A stretch of DNA of 64,000 bases from Metellina segmentata (taxonomy: Eukaryota; Arthropoda; Arachnida; Araneae; Tetragnathidae): NCBI GenBank assembly GCA_947359465.1, contig OX375879.1, forward strand, positions 88,759,578-88,823,577, read 5' to 3'. Of this stretch, positions 47,520 to 59,224 are shown piece by piece (the stretch's first letter is position 1; each line of letters opens with the position of its first letter). The notes beneath the pieces were generated by a model that was given only the letters and a program-made list of their open reading frames with translations, ran no database searches and was not told the DNA's origin. A program made the position numbers and the translations under genes.

Positions 47520-49599
47520 GCAATTTGATATTAATATTGAAGAATAATTTTACTAATTATAGTTTGTGATTTAGCGAAGCTTGGTAACTTTCAAATGACA
47601 TTATATACGCAGTCCTCACCTCCACGCAATCCAAAGTTATACTTGTTCAAAGCTTTACCAGAAAGGTATAATTTCGACATATTGATGATCCTCTCTTGCG
47701 TTCAGTGCGCTTGTACACTCAGTCCAAAAGTCATGTCAAGTTGGTCATTCTTTGTCTACACGGCGCTATATAACTTCTGAATATTTCTTCTAGTTTCGAA
47801 ATCATAAGACAAAACAGTTCTGCGCTTTTCATGCATGCCTTCAGTACTCTTCCGATTTTAAAGACGTATTCACATCAAAACTTGAGACGATGAATTTAGT
47901 CTTAAAACTGCTGCATGTGAAGATAAGTTTAATTCCGTTGTTACAGTCGAGGTGTTTCGGTGAGAAATAAACATAACTAACAGAGGTTTGTATGATGTTA
48001 ATAAGGAGCTAGATGTAAACAGTCAGATAAACCACACTTACTTTGAAAGTCTTGTTTCATTTTAATAGGATTAAATAGGGAATCGCGTGCATTCCGAAAC
48101 AGTGGTCACATATATTTGTAGCGTAAGAGAAATTACACATGAATAACATCGACATATTTCTAATACGCTACCCGTTTCTGGGAATTGAAGTCTTCTAAAC
48201 ACACATAGACGTCTAAAATATTCTACTTGGATTATTCCGCAAGAATTTTAATTTAGTTTAGTCTGTCGAATGTATAACTTGTCTCCTTTTTCACCTTAAA
48301 AATTAGTTCACGCACGCTTAATTAGATTAGGTTCGTTTGTGCAAATATTTGGACAATACATAAGACGAATGATAGAGATTGGAGAGCGTGTGTCGGTATC
48401 ATGATTGCGCAGATATGCCGTTATGTTAGGCAGATGAGTAAAGGTTACGGATGTAATGGAAATGGGAGTTTTAGTTTAAATTATAGGTTTTATAATGCTC
48501 ATGGGGAATATTAGATAAGGCGCTTGCAGTATAGGAGGAAATGGGTGATATTTAGTTTAGTTTACATGCTGTTATATAAACTAGGCATATTGCACAAATG
48601 TTTTGATGGATATTAGGCAAGTATTTTAATGTTCATAAGCATATTAGACGAGATTTTTTGTAGTCTGGTGCAAAGGACATTAAAAGAGTTTAGCTTGGAT
48701 TACACGTTTTAATGCTCATCGGTATTTATATTAAACAAATGTTTCAATGTTCATAAGCATATTTATAACACAAGTATATATACAAAAATACAATATATTA
48801 GTACAATAATATTAGCACATTATAAGCAAAAGTATTTATAGTAGTTTTTCTTCTTCTTTTCTTTCGTCTGCTTTAACACTACTCCTATTATGCGAAATCC
48901 ATTCTCTTTCTGAAAGACAAATACTGAAATTTTACCTAGTTTACTGTTAAGAAACAAAGATCTCAATAATAGATTACTGAAAATATTATTTCATACGTTT
49001 TTTTATAAAGAAAATATATTAATCTTCATTGCGAAATATCTTTGCACGACACTACCATCTAAAAGGGAAGGTAATGCATTCATAAGTGGGAAAACCAATT
49101 ATCATTCCAAATATTTTAATTTTGAGCTGCATAATAGTTTTAAAGTTTTTATTGTGTTGAAAACTGTGTGGCACAAGTATCACATACAAAATTTAAGCTC
49201 TGATAAATCAATAGCGTGTAAGTTATTGTAGCAAATTCGTAAAGTATTTTAACGTGCAAGCTTCAGTTTTATTCGTGCAATTTCTTGATTCCAATGAAAC
49301 AATTCACAATGTCGTGTCGAGTCGTGGAACTAGGTCATAGCAGAGCGTGAACTGGACACAGGTACTGGAGCTTATCGAGCATGACATTAAGGTAGATTAC
49401 TTGAAGTAGAGCGATTCTTGGCGTCTTCTTTATCGATTGAGTCTCGGTTTCTGCCGGACCAACATATTTTGTTCCTAAATGTTGTACTGTTTATTTGACC
49501 TCACATTTAATTCTTAATGCATATTTTGTGTTCTATTGGAGACCCTTGGCCACTCCAATATAATATGTTCTTTATTACACTTAAGACCTTCATTTCTAA
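47520..49599. other. No recognisable gene
   Basis: AT-rich. ATGTTCATAAGCATAT occurs twice (about 48631 and 48749) amid weak internal similarity that may be an old tandem repeat. Confidence 0.45.
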
Positions 49600-50270
49600 A
49601 ATAACTTTTCGTAAAAATTATGTCACTAATAGTAACTTTGTTTCGATTTATTCTTAACTTTTCGTAAAAATTATGTCACTAGTAATAACTTCGTTTCGAT
49701 TTATTCTTTACTTTTCTTAACTTTTCGTAAAAATTATGTCGCTAATAGTAACTTCGTTTCGATTTATTCTTTACTTTTCTTAACTTTTCGTAAAAATTAT
49801 GTCACTAATAGTAACTTTGTTTCGATTTATTCTTTATTGTTCTTAACTTTTCGTAAAAATTATGTCACTAATAGTAACTTCGTTTCGATTTATTCTTTAC
49901 TTTTCTTAACTTTTCGTAAAAATTATGTCGCTAATAGTAACTTCGTTTCGATTTATTCTTTACTTTTCTTAACTTTTCGTAAAAATTATGTCACTAATAG
50001 TAACTTTGTTTCGATTTATTCTTTATTGTTCTTAACTTTTCGTAAAAATTATGTCACTAATAGTAACTTCGTTTCGATTTATTCTTAACTTTTCGTAAAA
50101 ATTATGTCACTAATGGTAATTTCGTTTCGATTTATTCTTTACTTTTCTTAACTTTTCGTAAAAATTATGTCACTAATAGTAACTTCGTTTTAATTTTTTC
50201 TTTATTTTTTCTTTTAATTTTTTTGTAAAAATTGTGTCATTAATAGTAACTTTGTTTCAATTTATCTTAT
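49600..50270. repeat. 63-bp (some 53-bp) minisatellite, 12 units, 189-bp higher-order unit
   Basis: AACTTTTCGTAAAAATTATG starts at 49603, 49656, 49719, 49782, 49845, 49908, 49971, 50034, 50087 and 50150; one earlier-diverged copy lies near 50213. Steps are 63 bp, or 53 bp when the TTTACTTTTC piece is absent. Sequence variants (TCGCTAAT, CTTTATTGTTC, AACTTTG) recur every 189 bp: 49719-49907 is repeated as 49908-50096. Because 63 is divisible by three, an 83-codon frame runs through; it is not a gene. Confidence 0.95.
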
Positions 50271-50744
50271 CTATACAAAAAAATCTGCGGTGCATACACG
50301 CTACATGTTTGTGGTGCTTACATGATATATATTTTTGTTGCATGCAAATATAAAATTCAAAAAGAATTCACAAAACACGCTTCACATTTAAACTTTCACT
50401 AAGGGTCTGGTTTCTTGTTTCGTTTTTTTTTTCCATGAGAAGGATTGTCAATGGAAATTAAAAAACTTTAGGTATGCGAAAGTTTTACTTCTGTCAAAAG
50501 GTTCTCGCATATAGGGGTTAACTCAAAATATACTTTAGCACCATTGAGGTAACGTTTGGAGTTTAATCTAATTTACAATGGCCAATAAACTATCAAATAT
50601 AAATTCTGAATAATTTTTTTAGAATTTTTGTAGGCGAAGTGCTGGAATTGTATATGAAAATCAAATGAACTGGTCGGAATAAGCATAGGAAAAACGTATC
50701 GCTTCAGAAACAGTGTCATGGTCTACATTTACCTTTGCACATCA

Positions 50745-51035
50745 TTCCTCTCATATCAAGCATTCAGGGCCTTGGGTAGCCCCAGTTGGAAGAGCATCAT
50801 TAGCAACCAGAGGGTTCAAAGATCAAAACCTGGTCCAGCCAAAGATAGTTGTGTACATAGGACCAGTGCACGTCAAATCTCTCGTAGCATCAAATGTCCT
50901 CACATTTACGGGGTGCGTATGTTTGGAGATTGGTATGCCAGCTCATGTGTTGACCTCATCAACTGAACGTGGTTTGAAATTACGAGGCGTTGTCTTTTCT
51001 TTTCGGGATGGGTCTCTATTGTATTTCTTCAATTG
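50745..51035 (+). mobile_element. SINE family A body with a third tRNA-like head
   Basis: The head TGGGTAGCCCCAGTTGGAAG (50772-50791) followed by AGCA is an A-box-like sequence. AGGGTTCAAAGATC is a decayed B box. The shared body and 3' module follow: CAAATGTCCTCACATTTACG, TTTGGAGATTGGTATGCCAG, GAACGTGGTTTGAAATTACG, AGGCGTTGTC and GGGATGGGTC. The final 3' end is lost. Overlapping frames of 122 and 82 codons are inside this SINE. Confidence 0.78.
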
Positions 51036-51910
51036 CGAGAATAATTATCTACTTACGTACCATATAAAGCATTCATTTTAAATAAACTTGAATGTATGCA
51101 AATGAAGAATTCACCAAAGACACTTCCTTTTCGACAAAGACCTAATTGGCATTCAGATATTAATGCTAGTTTCAACAACCCCATCTGTACATTCTCGATC
51201 ATTTCACATAGCTTAGGGGTGTATCCACCTTCCAAAAGAGAAAACTTGACTAAGCTTAAATCTCTCCTTATCGTTCCTTCTTGAGGGTTCCTCAAGGACT
51301 CTCTGGAATACCATACACCTCCAAACACACAGACTCCACCCCTCTTTTTGCCGTATTCTAAGTGACACTCCTCCAAGTGTGATTGTGGGTGTGTGTCCTC
51401 CCCCCTTCGTCTTCGACAATGCTAATCAAACTGGAACTGCAGACGAAGCAACTTCCTCAAGATGGTCATGTCTTCCCAGAAGCGACAAATCGGATTTCGG
51501 GTAGAGGAGTACCACTTTTACGGAATCGAAAAGATTCTTAAAGGAATCTTTTCCGCTGACGACACTCGTTTTTAGTTTTTTAGCTAGGAGGTTTTCTCTT
51601 TTCGACAATTTTCTCTCTTTTTTTTATTCGTATGATCTATATTGGCATGGAGAATGGGAGCATTAGTTGCTTTTGCTCGATGAGAATCTTCAGCTTTTAA
51701 ACTTCGTTTAAAAACTGCGGTTTTGAACGTGCTCTCGTAATTTAATGTTCATACAGTCTGAATATCGTTTCGCACTATTGACTCGTGTGTTTGGTGTTGA
51801 TTTTTGTCATTTTTACGTACAGATTTGTCGAGATTTTAAGCAATTATTAACGCTTTATTTTTTAAAACTTTAATTATTTACTATTTACTAACACTCGGTA
51901 TATTTTACTT
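51036..51910. other. No recognisable gene
   Basis: Opposed short frames at 51053-51608 show no domain. The 51180-51430 stretch is pyrimidine-rich on the plus strand, which produces the long open frames on the minus strand. Confidence 0.4.
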
Positions 51911-52077
51911 TTGAACCCTCAAAGTGGTTTCGACGAGGTATTTCGTCCGGCAAGATCTGAACATTATTGCTAGTGACGAGATATTGCCGCTTTTTTGATG
52001 GATGATGACAAGATCAAGATCGCGTCAGTTTTTTCCAATGACGCGATCTATCGTCGATACAACCATCAAGAGGGTTA
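51911..52077. mobile_element. TTAA MITE family copy
   Basis: Left TTGAACCCTCAAAG (TTAA mutated) and right CAAGAGGGTTAA. The core has TCGACGAGGTATTTCGTCC, CAAGATCTGAACATTATTGC, TAGTGACGAGATATTG and, inverted, CAATGACGCGATCTATCGTC. 167 bp. Confidence 0.8.
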
Positions 52078-52224
52078 ATATACGACTTCTTTACTACATT
52101 CTTGTCTTTTATCTCATTCACTAAATTAAAAGAGAAAATCTCTGCAAAAAAAAGAAAATTGAGTAGAGCTAAAGTAAAGAGTAGAATAGTTTGAAATTGA
52201 AAAGTTTTGTTGCTATCTCTCTAT

Positions 52225-52480
52225 TTAAGTTGAGTAATCGACTGCACAGTCACTGCAAGACTCTGAGCAGGCCAGTGAAGACATTTTACATCCATATCTT
52301 GATACCACTGCCTGACAGAGGCTGCAACATGACATGGAGCGTTGTCGTCTTGGAAGTAACATTCGTCCATTCCAAAAAATCTGGGTAGGCATGTCACCTT
52401 GGTGGCATGCTCTACTCATCCAACCACACTTATTTAAACTGGTACAGTGTCTCACGACACTAGGCACGGGAGTGTGTGTT
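52225..52480 (-). pseudogene. Tc1-like transposase fragment, copy 1
   Basis: On the minus strand the short conserved block F-Q-D-D-N-A-P-C-H with the second catalytic Asp (52364-52366) is recognisable. It is followed by VAASVRQWYQDMDVKCLHWPAQS, split here by position, then decay before the Glu. The preceding part has no good match. The same block recurs in the neighbouring copy, so this is a second piece of the same transposase family, probably another insertion rather than one gene. Confidence 0.7.
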
Positions 52481-52499
52481 GGTGTTAGTTAGTTAGGGA

Positions 52500-53000
52500 A
52501 AGAATACATGCTTTAATAAGGGGATGGTCCCCCACATGCTGGCTGCAATTACACTAGCAACCCTTCTGGGCATACTTTCAACAAGGTTTTGATATACAGC
52601 TATGGGTATTTGTGTCCGTTCCTGCTGCAAGAATGTCGCCATCTCAACTGTAGATTTCGGACGTGGTTCCTTGGTCCGTAAGAATCGGTTTTACTTATCC
52701 CACAAATATCATGGGGTTTAGATCGGGACTCTGAACTGGTCAGGGCGTTTTGCATCCATATGTTGATAACACTGCTTGACAGAGGCTGCAACATGACATG
52801 GGGCGTTGTCTTTCTGAAAGTAACATTCCTCCATTATTTTGCCAGAACGTAGGAAGAACCTGATTGTATAAAATGTTCATGTAGGCCTCGGCGTTCAATT
52901 GACCAGGAACAACATGCAAAGGTCCCAGGCCATACCACAAAAAACGCTCCCAAACAAGTTTGCAAATTTTATGCCAATCTGCTGGCGTCCGGTCCATTAT
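52500..53000 (-). pseudogene. Tc1-like transposase fragment, copy 2
   Basis: C-terminal part of a Tc1-type transposase. WYGLGPLHVVPGQLNAEAY matches the strand after the first catalytic Asp. FQKDNAPCHVAASVKQCY includes the second Asp (52808-52810). The VQSPDLNP block follows on the complement of about 52715-52735, but IEH, where the catalytic Glu should be, reads MIF. The last conserved segment is NLVESMPRRVASVIAAS, near the normal C terminus. Several frameshifts separate these blocks. No terminal repeats recognised. Confidence 0.85.
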
Positions 53001-53705
53001 TATAGGGTAGTATATATTTTAATGAAACTTGTACTTTTTCTCGATTTCAAATTTTATATTTCTACTTATTGCGTACATCTTGAATTTTTTAAATGTTGTG
53101 ATCCAAATACCTTTCATCCACTCTCTAAAGTGAAACAGAAAAGGTAAGAACTTCCGAAAGTAAACCCAAATAACACTGACAAGGATTACGAAGTACGCAG
53201 TATAAGAAACTTTGTCTTAAGCGATTATAGGAAAGTAAAGAATGTTTTTTCCAGGTGATTATAGGAGAGCTTTATGTTTCTGAGCAAGCTTAATGTGCAT
53301 TACTTTCACCTCAAATCAAATCAAAACAAAGAGTCTGAATATCTCTCTTCTTGTCACAAGTTACACGCTTAATGTCAAACTATTAATTCTTACTAGTTAC
53401 ATAAATAATCATTCTATTTGCGCGAAAGCAGTTTTTTCGTATAATCTACTTCTACGTGCGTATTCTCAGTTTGTTTTTAACTTAGATTCGGACGATTCTG
53501 AGAATCTAATGATTACATAGCTGTTTACTGCATGTAACTATTGACAGTAAGTAACGAACTGTTGGCGTTCTTTTACTACATGGACAAAAATGGAAAATCC
53601 TCTAACTAAACAGTATGATCAACAAGAAATATAAGTGATGTTTATTATCCCTCTCTGTTCAACAATATCACTAGAAATCAACTGTCGCATTGCGTTTGAC
53701 AAATG
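53001..53705. other. No recognisable feature
   Basis: AT-rich; no supported element. Confidence 0.45.
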
Positions 53706-53890
53706 GTTTTTTACTTAGGTAGGTAAGTAGGTGGTTCAATTTGCGTCACAGAATGGAGAAACACAACGGGCTATTGATGACGGTCCGGGATGAATCACAA
53801 AGGAACAGATCCAAGGACACCTTGCAATTTTAAACCTCTTTCAGATCACGAGATATACGCCTGTGCTATTCCCAGACCATTCCAGCAGTG
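53706..53890 (-). mobile_element. SINE family A, 3' fragment
   Basis: Minus-strand copy of the 3' module: CACAACGGGCTATTGATGAC, GGTCCGGGATGAATCAC and CCTCTTTCAGATCACGA. The left end has a TAGGTAGGTAAGTAGGT tail, the complement of an ACCTACCT-type end. No head. Confidence 0.83.
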
Positions 53891-54139
53891 GTCTATGATT
53901 ATCTTGAAACAATTTTTTGCACACAGTAGCAACATGCCTGAATGCTGCAACAACATGGAGCTGAAACCTGTTGAAATATAAATGCGTCAATTCATTATCT
54001 TTTAAAATATCACGTTTGGAAGATTTCAGTTTGGGCTCAAGTACTTAATTTATGTATTATTTGACACTTAAATTCCCATTAATCATGCAAACTTTGTCAA
54101 CGCGTTTTGATGTCATACAACACCATATCATAGAACTAA

Positions 54140-54723
54140 CTGGTATTTCACGGTAGGTGTAATACAACAACGATGCAAATCTACTCAGATTCTTCTCTGT
54201 ACGATTTTATACCAACGCTACGAAACAGGAAGATTTTGGTCTCATCGCTCCAAATAACACTGTCCTTATTGTTCCGCTGCCCAGTTAATATGTGTTCCAG
54301 CCTAGTTTTATCTTTTCAACCATTGTTTTACTTCCAACCTTTCCAACCAAAAATTTCTTTTTTCGTCGAATTCTAGCCTTTGAGACCCGATTCCTGCAGT
54401 CGGCTACGAGCAGTCCTTGCACTCAACTTCACATTGCATTGTGCCATCTCATTTTGTATACACCCAGGTGATTTTCTTCTGTCACCTAGGCACAGTTTCT
54501 TAATTCATCTATCATCATTTGCTGTTTTGCACCTTTACCTGCCTTTACCAGACTGGTTTTGTAGTGAATGAGTCTCCTTATACCTCTTCAAAAATTTTAA
54601 AATGCCACCTTTGGTTAAGTTTCCATCAATATTTATTCTCATTTCTTCAAAATTGTAGCCTTGTTCACTTAATAGCACTATTTTACATCGCTTTATGGGT
54701 GACAAGATAACTCTTTTCGCCAT
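54140..54723 (-). pseudogene. Tc1-like transposase, N-terminal half (third lineage)
   Basis: Likely start at ATG 54723 (MAKRVILSPIKRCKIVLLSE). The first helix-turn-helix continues with a KGGILKFLKRYKETHSLQNQ segment and the GKGR basic motif. A second DNA-binding part is readable through frameshifts to about 54370. The first catalytic Asp is in VIWSDETKIFLFRSVG (Asp codon 54244-54246). The fragment stops about 54140, before the second Asp, so the catalytic half is missing. Sequence differs from the copies at 13.8, 33.5 and 52.7 kb. It is a separate Tc1 family. Confidence 0.85.
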
Positions 54724-54729
54724 TTCTTT

Positions 54730-55510
54730 AATTTTATTACGTTTTACAAGCTTAGTAAATGAAAGAACAAAACAAAAATAAACCAACGATAGCAATCACA
54801 TAACATAGTTTCGTTTCCTTTTTCTGGTTATTTGGTTATAAATTTTGACAAAATACATATAATTGAACACACTTTACTGCATTACTTTTGTGATTAAAAT
54901 ATATTTCCATTGATGTGTACTTTTATGGTATTACTTAAAAAACAGCTGTAATATGAGCCATCGAACTTTAGAAGTACACTTTTTCCAAAAGGTTTCTACC
55001 ATTCTTGCCACTACTGTAGTTACTTCATACCCTTAGACTCTTTACTAATGTTTTAACACCCTATTGTGTTTAAATCGATCTTTAATAAACTTGGCAATAA
55101 AAAATACTTTCCACTGATACGTTAAGGGGTCGCACTTGTCCCGCATGATTGGACAAATGAAATTATTTCTTGTTTGCTACGATGTTGCTATCTTGAGTGT
55201 GATACGAGCATGTCATTTCATTCGTGTCCTATAAGGTTTGCACAAATACCGCTTGAAAACAGCTGCTATAGAGCATAGTAATATTTTACGAGTCTCTTCT
55301 GTAAACTCAAATACTTCTTTGAAAAATCGTTGAAAAAGGTTTACGTGACCCTGTTTTCAATTTAAAACATGAGCTTAAATATAAAAGTTAACTATCGGTA
55401 AAGTCAAGCAAGAATCTCAAACATTCTGAGAATTAGCAAACAACACGTGGTGACTGATTTCGTTCATAGGGGTTGACGTTAGACAACAAATCTTTAAGCC
55501 TAGGGATTAT
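54730..55510. other. No recognisable feature
   Basis: AT-rich; no terminal repeat for the preceding Tc1 fragment was found here. Confidence 0.4.
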
Positions 55511-55519
55511 TTATTTTAA

Positions 55520-56930
55520 GTACGCTCTCCAGGAAACTCGTGAAACAACCCGATCAATCCTTCATTCGAGCTTTCGCAAACACAAAATGACTTAAATGCA
55601 GTATCTGCATCCTTTTTCTTTGTTCGGTTCGAAAGTTTTGTTTGCTTGTTTTCGCTGAAAATATGAGACATGTTATTACAGAGTTCAAAATAGAATCGTC
55701 TAAAGTCTGCAGAAAAGACAAATATTTTCTTACATGCAGCGCACACCTGATTCTTGTCCAGATTTTTCTGTTTGAATAAGCGTGTGGGTAAAGATGGCAG
55801 AGTAGGATGAGTTTTCCCAATTTTGAGTCATTTTTAATGAGCTATCAATTTTTCATATACAACGCCATTTTCACTTGGCGAGAAAATTGAAAACAGAAGT
55901 TTGCAGGAAAGTTAAAATACTTTCTTACCTTTCGCACATATCTGGTTCTTGCCAAGATATTTCTGTTTGAAAGAGATTACAGATTCAGAACAATATGAGT
56001 ACCACGATTTTGCCCCAATTTTGACAACCCAACTATTTTTCATTTTTGTGCTACTACTGTGCTCTTTCTATATAGGGAGAAAATTTACGCCAGAAATCTG
56101 AAGAAAATAATACTTTCGTATATCCAGCACGCGTATGGTTCTTGCTGAGATTATTTTGTTTGCAGGTACCATTCTATTTGGCGAAAGAATTTGTACCAAA
56201 ATTCTACTAAAAAATTTAGCAATTTTATACCTTCAGCGCACATCTGATACTTATCAAAATTTTTCTTTTTGAATAAGCGTGCACATGAAGACGCAGAAAA
56301 GATTGAGTATCGCAATTTTGCACCATTTCTGACATATCCACTGTGTTCTAGGCGCCATTTTTAGTTGGCAAGAAAATTCATGCTTTGAATCTGCAGAAAA
56401 GATGAGTACTTTACCTCCAGTGGCACAATTGGTTCTTATCAAGATTTTTCTGCTGGTAGATGCTATTTTTGTTTGACAAAAAAATTCGCATCCGAGAAAT
56501 CAAAAAAAAATATAAAATACTATGTTACCTCCTGCACACGCCTGGTTGTCGTTGAAAATTTTCTGTTTGTATAAGTGTATAGGGTAAAGATGAAGAATGA
56601 TATGAGTATTACGATTTTGAGGCATTATCGACAATCTACCTAGTTTTTATTTATGCTGAACGACTGTACTGTATGCGCCATTTTTATTTCGCGAGAAAAT
56701 TCATTCCATACGTCTGATAACTATAAATACTACTAATTTCTTACCTTAAGTGGCACACCTGGTAATTTCTGTTTGAAAAAGTGCTTGGATAAGTATGCAA
56801 AACGGGATGTGCAACACGATTTTGCATTATTTCTGACAACTCACCTATTTTTCATTTTTTTAAATGACTGTGTTGCAGGTGTCAATTTTATTTGCCCAGG
56901 AAGTTTCGCTTCGTGACTTCAACATACCCG
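55520..56930. repeat. Decayed tandem array, unit about 200 bp, with shortened units
   Basis: About seven diverged copies of a unit with CGCACACCTGGTTCTTG, AAGATTTTTCTGTTTGAATA, ACGATTTTGC, CACCTATTTTTCAT and GCGCCATTTTTATTTGGCGA. The TTTCTGTTTGAA-type marker falls near 55767, 55965, 56155, 56262, 56446, 56559 and 56767. Steps are about 200, 190, 107, 184, 113 and 208, so two units lack about 90 bp. On the minus strand parts read as C-x-x-C ... F-x-F-S-A-D-F-R peptides. That loosely recalls a zinc finger, but frames are broken in every unit. I regard it as an old satellite-like array. Confidence 0.75.
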
Positions 56931-57540
56931 ATACCTTTGTAATAGTGTTCAAAATGCATAACCTATCCTAACTCTAGATCAATATCCCCAGTTTGGGATC
57001 AAACAAGTTGTATTGGGCTTGTCAGCTTAGTAAGACACATAGAACGTATATTCAAAGTAAATTAATCGTTTCCCAAGTATAAGAAAGTGCAAATACCTCC
57101 TCAGAGGTCTTGGGAGAAATTCTGCTTTTATTTGCAGAAACTGAAAATTTTCAAGCATTCAGATTCTGGTTGACACCTTGCATAATTCGTCACGCAGGAA
57201 AATCAGGGACGTGAACAAAGTTGCGTTTCAAGAGAGCTCTGTTCGAAAAATTTACAACGATCCCTTTAAGAGTAAGGAACTAAAGATCTTAATGTAATTG
57301 CAACGGTTTAGTCTTAAACACTACGAGTGAAGTAAAACATGACTGTCTAAGGTCATGAGATTTCCTCACTTGTTGGTTAGTCGAGATCTATTTTTAGAGG
57401 TCTTAAAAATGGGTTCCTTTCCCTAGCCTCGGTTAAAGGTCCCACTTTACACTATGTTATCCTGTAGCGGTGCTGAGAGAAATTTACTTAGTCTCTCTAC
57501 AGGGTCCCGTTTTTAACTGATGCCTTGCTTTTACTGTAAT
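56931..57540. other. No recognisable feature
   Basis: Spacer between two tandem arrays; no coding evidence. Confidence 0.45.
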
Positions 57541-57550
57541 AAAAGCACTT

Positions 57551-57945
57551 GATCGTCCACACTCAACGTGGCAGGACCTATGTTAACTTGCTCGTCCACA
57601 CTCAATGTGGCAGGACTTCTGTAAACTTGCTCGTCTACACTCAACGTGGCAGGACCTCTGAAAACTTGCTCGTCCACACTCAACATGGCAGGACCTCTGT
57701 AACTTACTCGTCCACACTCAACGTGTCAGGACCTCTGTAAACTTGCTCGTCCACACTCAACGTGGCAGAACCTCTGTAAACTTGCTCGTCCACACTCAAC
57801 GTGACAGAACCTCAGTAAACTTGCTCGTCCACAATCAACGTGGCAGGACCTCTGTAAACTTTTTCGTCCACACTCAACGTGGCAGGACCTCTGTAACTTA
57901 CTTGTCCACACTTAGCATGGCAGGACGTTTGTCACCTTGTTCAGT
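57551..57945. repeat. 39-bp minisatellite, 10 units
   Basis: CTCGTCCACACTCAACGTGG and GCAGGACCTCTGTAAACTTG make up a 39-bp unit, with starts of TCCACACTCAA near 57556, 57595, 57633, 57672, 57711, 57749, 57788, 57827, 57866 and 57904. Each unit contains the inverted-symmetry ACGTGGCAGG...GTCC. As the period is 13 codons, frames stay open on both strands (62-70 codons); these are not genes. Confidence 0.95.
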
Positions 57946-57959
57946 GTTGTGTTAAATTT

Positions 57960-58620
57960 GTTATTGTGCAATAATTGACCACAATGACGAAATATTGAAA
58001 TTCACTGATACTCATGATTTATAAACTATACTCATTGAGGAGTCTAAAGGCTAAAGGGAAAAATCATCTAAATTGCAAAGGATTTAACATATTTACCGAA
58101 AAGATAGGCAAGACAAGAGTAATGGTGTATCGGCTTTCATTAAGAATGTTAAGTATCTGCGGATTGATGCCCCCACAAGCGACAATCCAGATTTAGAGAT
58201 GAAAGGCATTGTGATTGACTAGTGTAGCATGCCAATTAAAGTCTTCCACTTATATCATTCACCACATCCAGAGTCTGCAAGCCTGCTTTTCAAGTTATTT
58301 AGTGAACATTCTATCCTCTGTGATTTAATGCCAAAAATGTGGTATGGGGCTGATCATCGAACAATCTGAGAAGTGCTGAGCTACTCAATGTGGTACTGAG
58401 TTACCCAGACGAACGAGCTTGTGTCTTTTTCAATAATGGTACTGGATATCACCTCTTACAATTACACCAAAAAGACTTTAGATGACTCTGTTGTAAGTAC
58501 AAGCCTCCTTTCAAGTAGTATTTGGACTTTCATAAAAAGTGTGGGGAGTGACCATCTTGACTACTTTAAAAGAGATAAATTTAAAATAAAACAGACATGA
58601 AATCAGTGCTAAGTTTTGGG
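57960..58620. other. No recognisable feature
   Basis: No repeat or coding exon recognised. Confidence 0.45.
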
Positions 58621-58622
58621 GT

Positions 58623-59000
58623 TTAATCCTCCTGGAGGTTGACACATTATTATCGCGTCTCTATAGCAAAACTGAACAGATCTTGATGAATGAGATGTCT
58701 GGTTTCGATATCAAAACTGACCAGATCTTGATGAACGAGATGTCTGGTCTCAATAGCAAAACTGACCAGATCTTGATGAACGAGATGTCTGGTCTCAAAA
58801 GCAAAACTTACCAGATCTTGATGAACGATATGTCTGGTCTCTATAGCAAAAATGACCAGATCTTGATGAACGAGATATCTCGTAATTAAAATAAAACTGA
58901 CTGTATTCTTGATCTCATCGTCATCAAAAAAACGGTAGTAACGTGATGACGAGATATCTTGTCATTAGCAAAATTGGTCGGATCTTGATGAACAAGATAT
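58623..59000. mobile_element. TTAA MITE copy with internal 45-bp tandem expansion
   Basis: Begins TTAATCCTCCTGG. Then CAGATCTTGATGAACGAGAT plus GTCTGGTCTCAATAGCAAAA repeats five times at exactly 45 bp (58677-58900). The copies differ mostly in the C/T and AATAGC/ATAGC parts. A normal single core follows with GATGACGAGATATCTTGTCA and AGCAAAATTGGTCGGATC. The right terminus is not preserved. The 45-bp (15-codon) period keeps a 68-codon frame open, which is not a gene. Confidence 0.85.
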
Positions 59001-59224
59001 CTTATAGACTATTCGTAAAGGCAACATTAAACATTTTGTCCCGGATGATTTTATACATAACTCTTCAACATTAAAACCGCTCATCGAAAACATTAGCATC
59101 AAGAGTTATATATTATCAATAATCTCTTAAACCTGTATTGTATAAGGTTAATATCGAGATTAGAAGTGTTTACATCATCATTAAATAGAGTAAATAGATA
59201 AAATTATGAAGGGGTATATATTAT

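Noticed and set aside
49837..50088. 83-codon repetitive open frame
   Set aside because: A 63-bp tandem repeat keeps the frame open; no start context, and the same sequence continues outside the frame.
50713..51081. 122-codon open frame
   Set aside because: It coincides with a family A SINE copy.
57549..57955. Repetitive histidine/arginine-rich frames on both strands
   Set aside because: They follow from the 39-bp minisatellite period, with no codon bias toward either strand.
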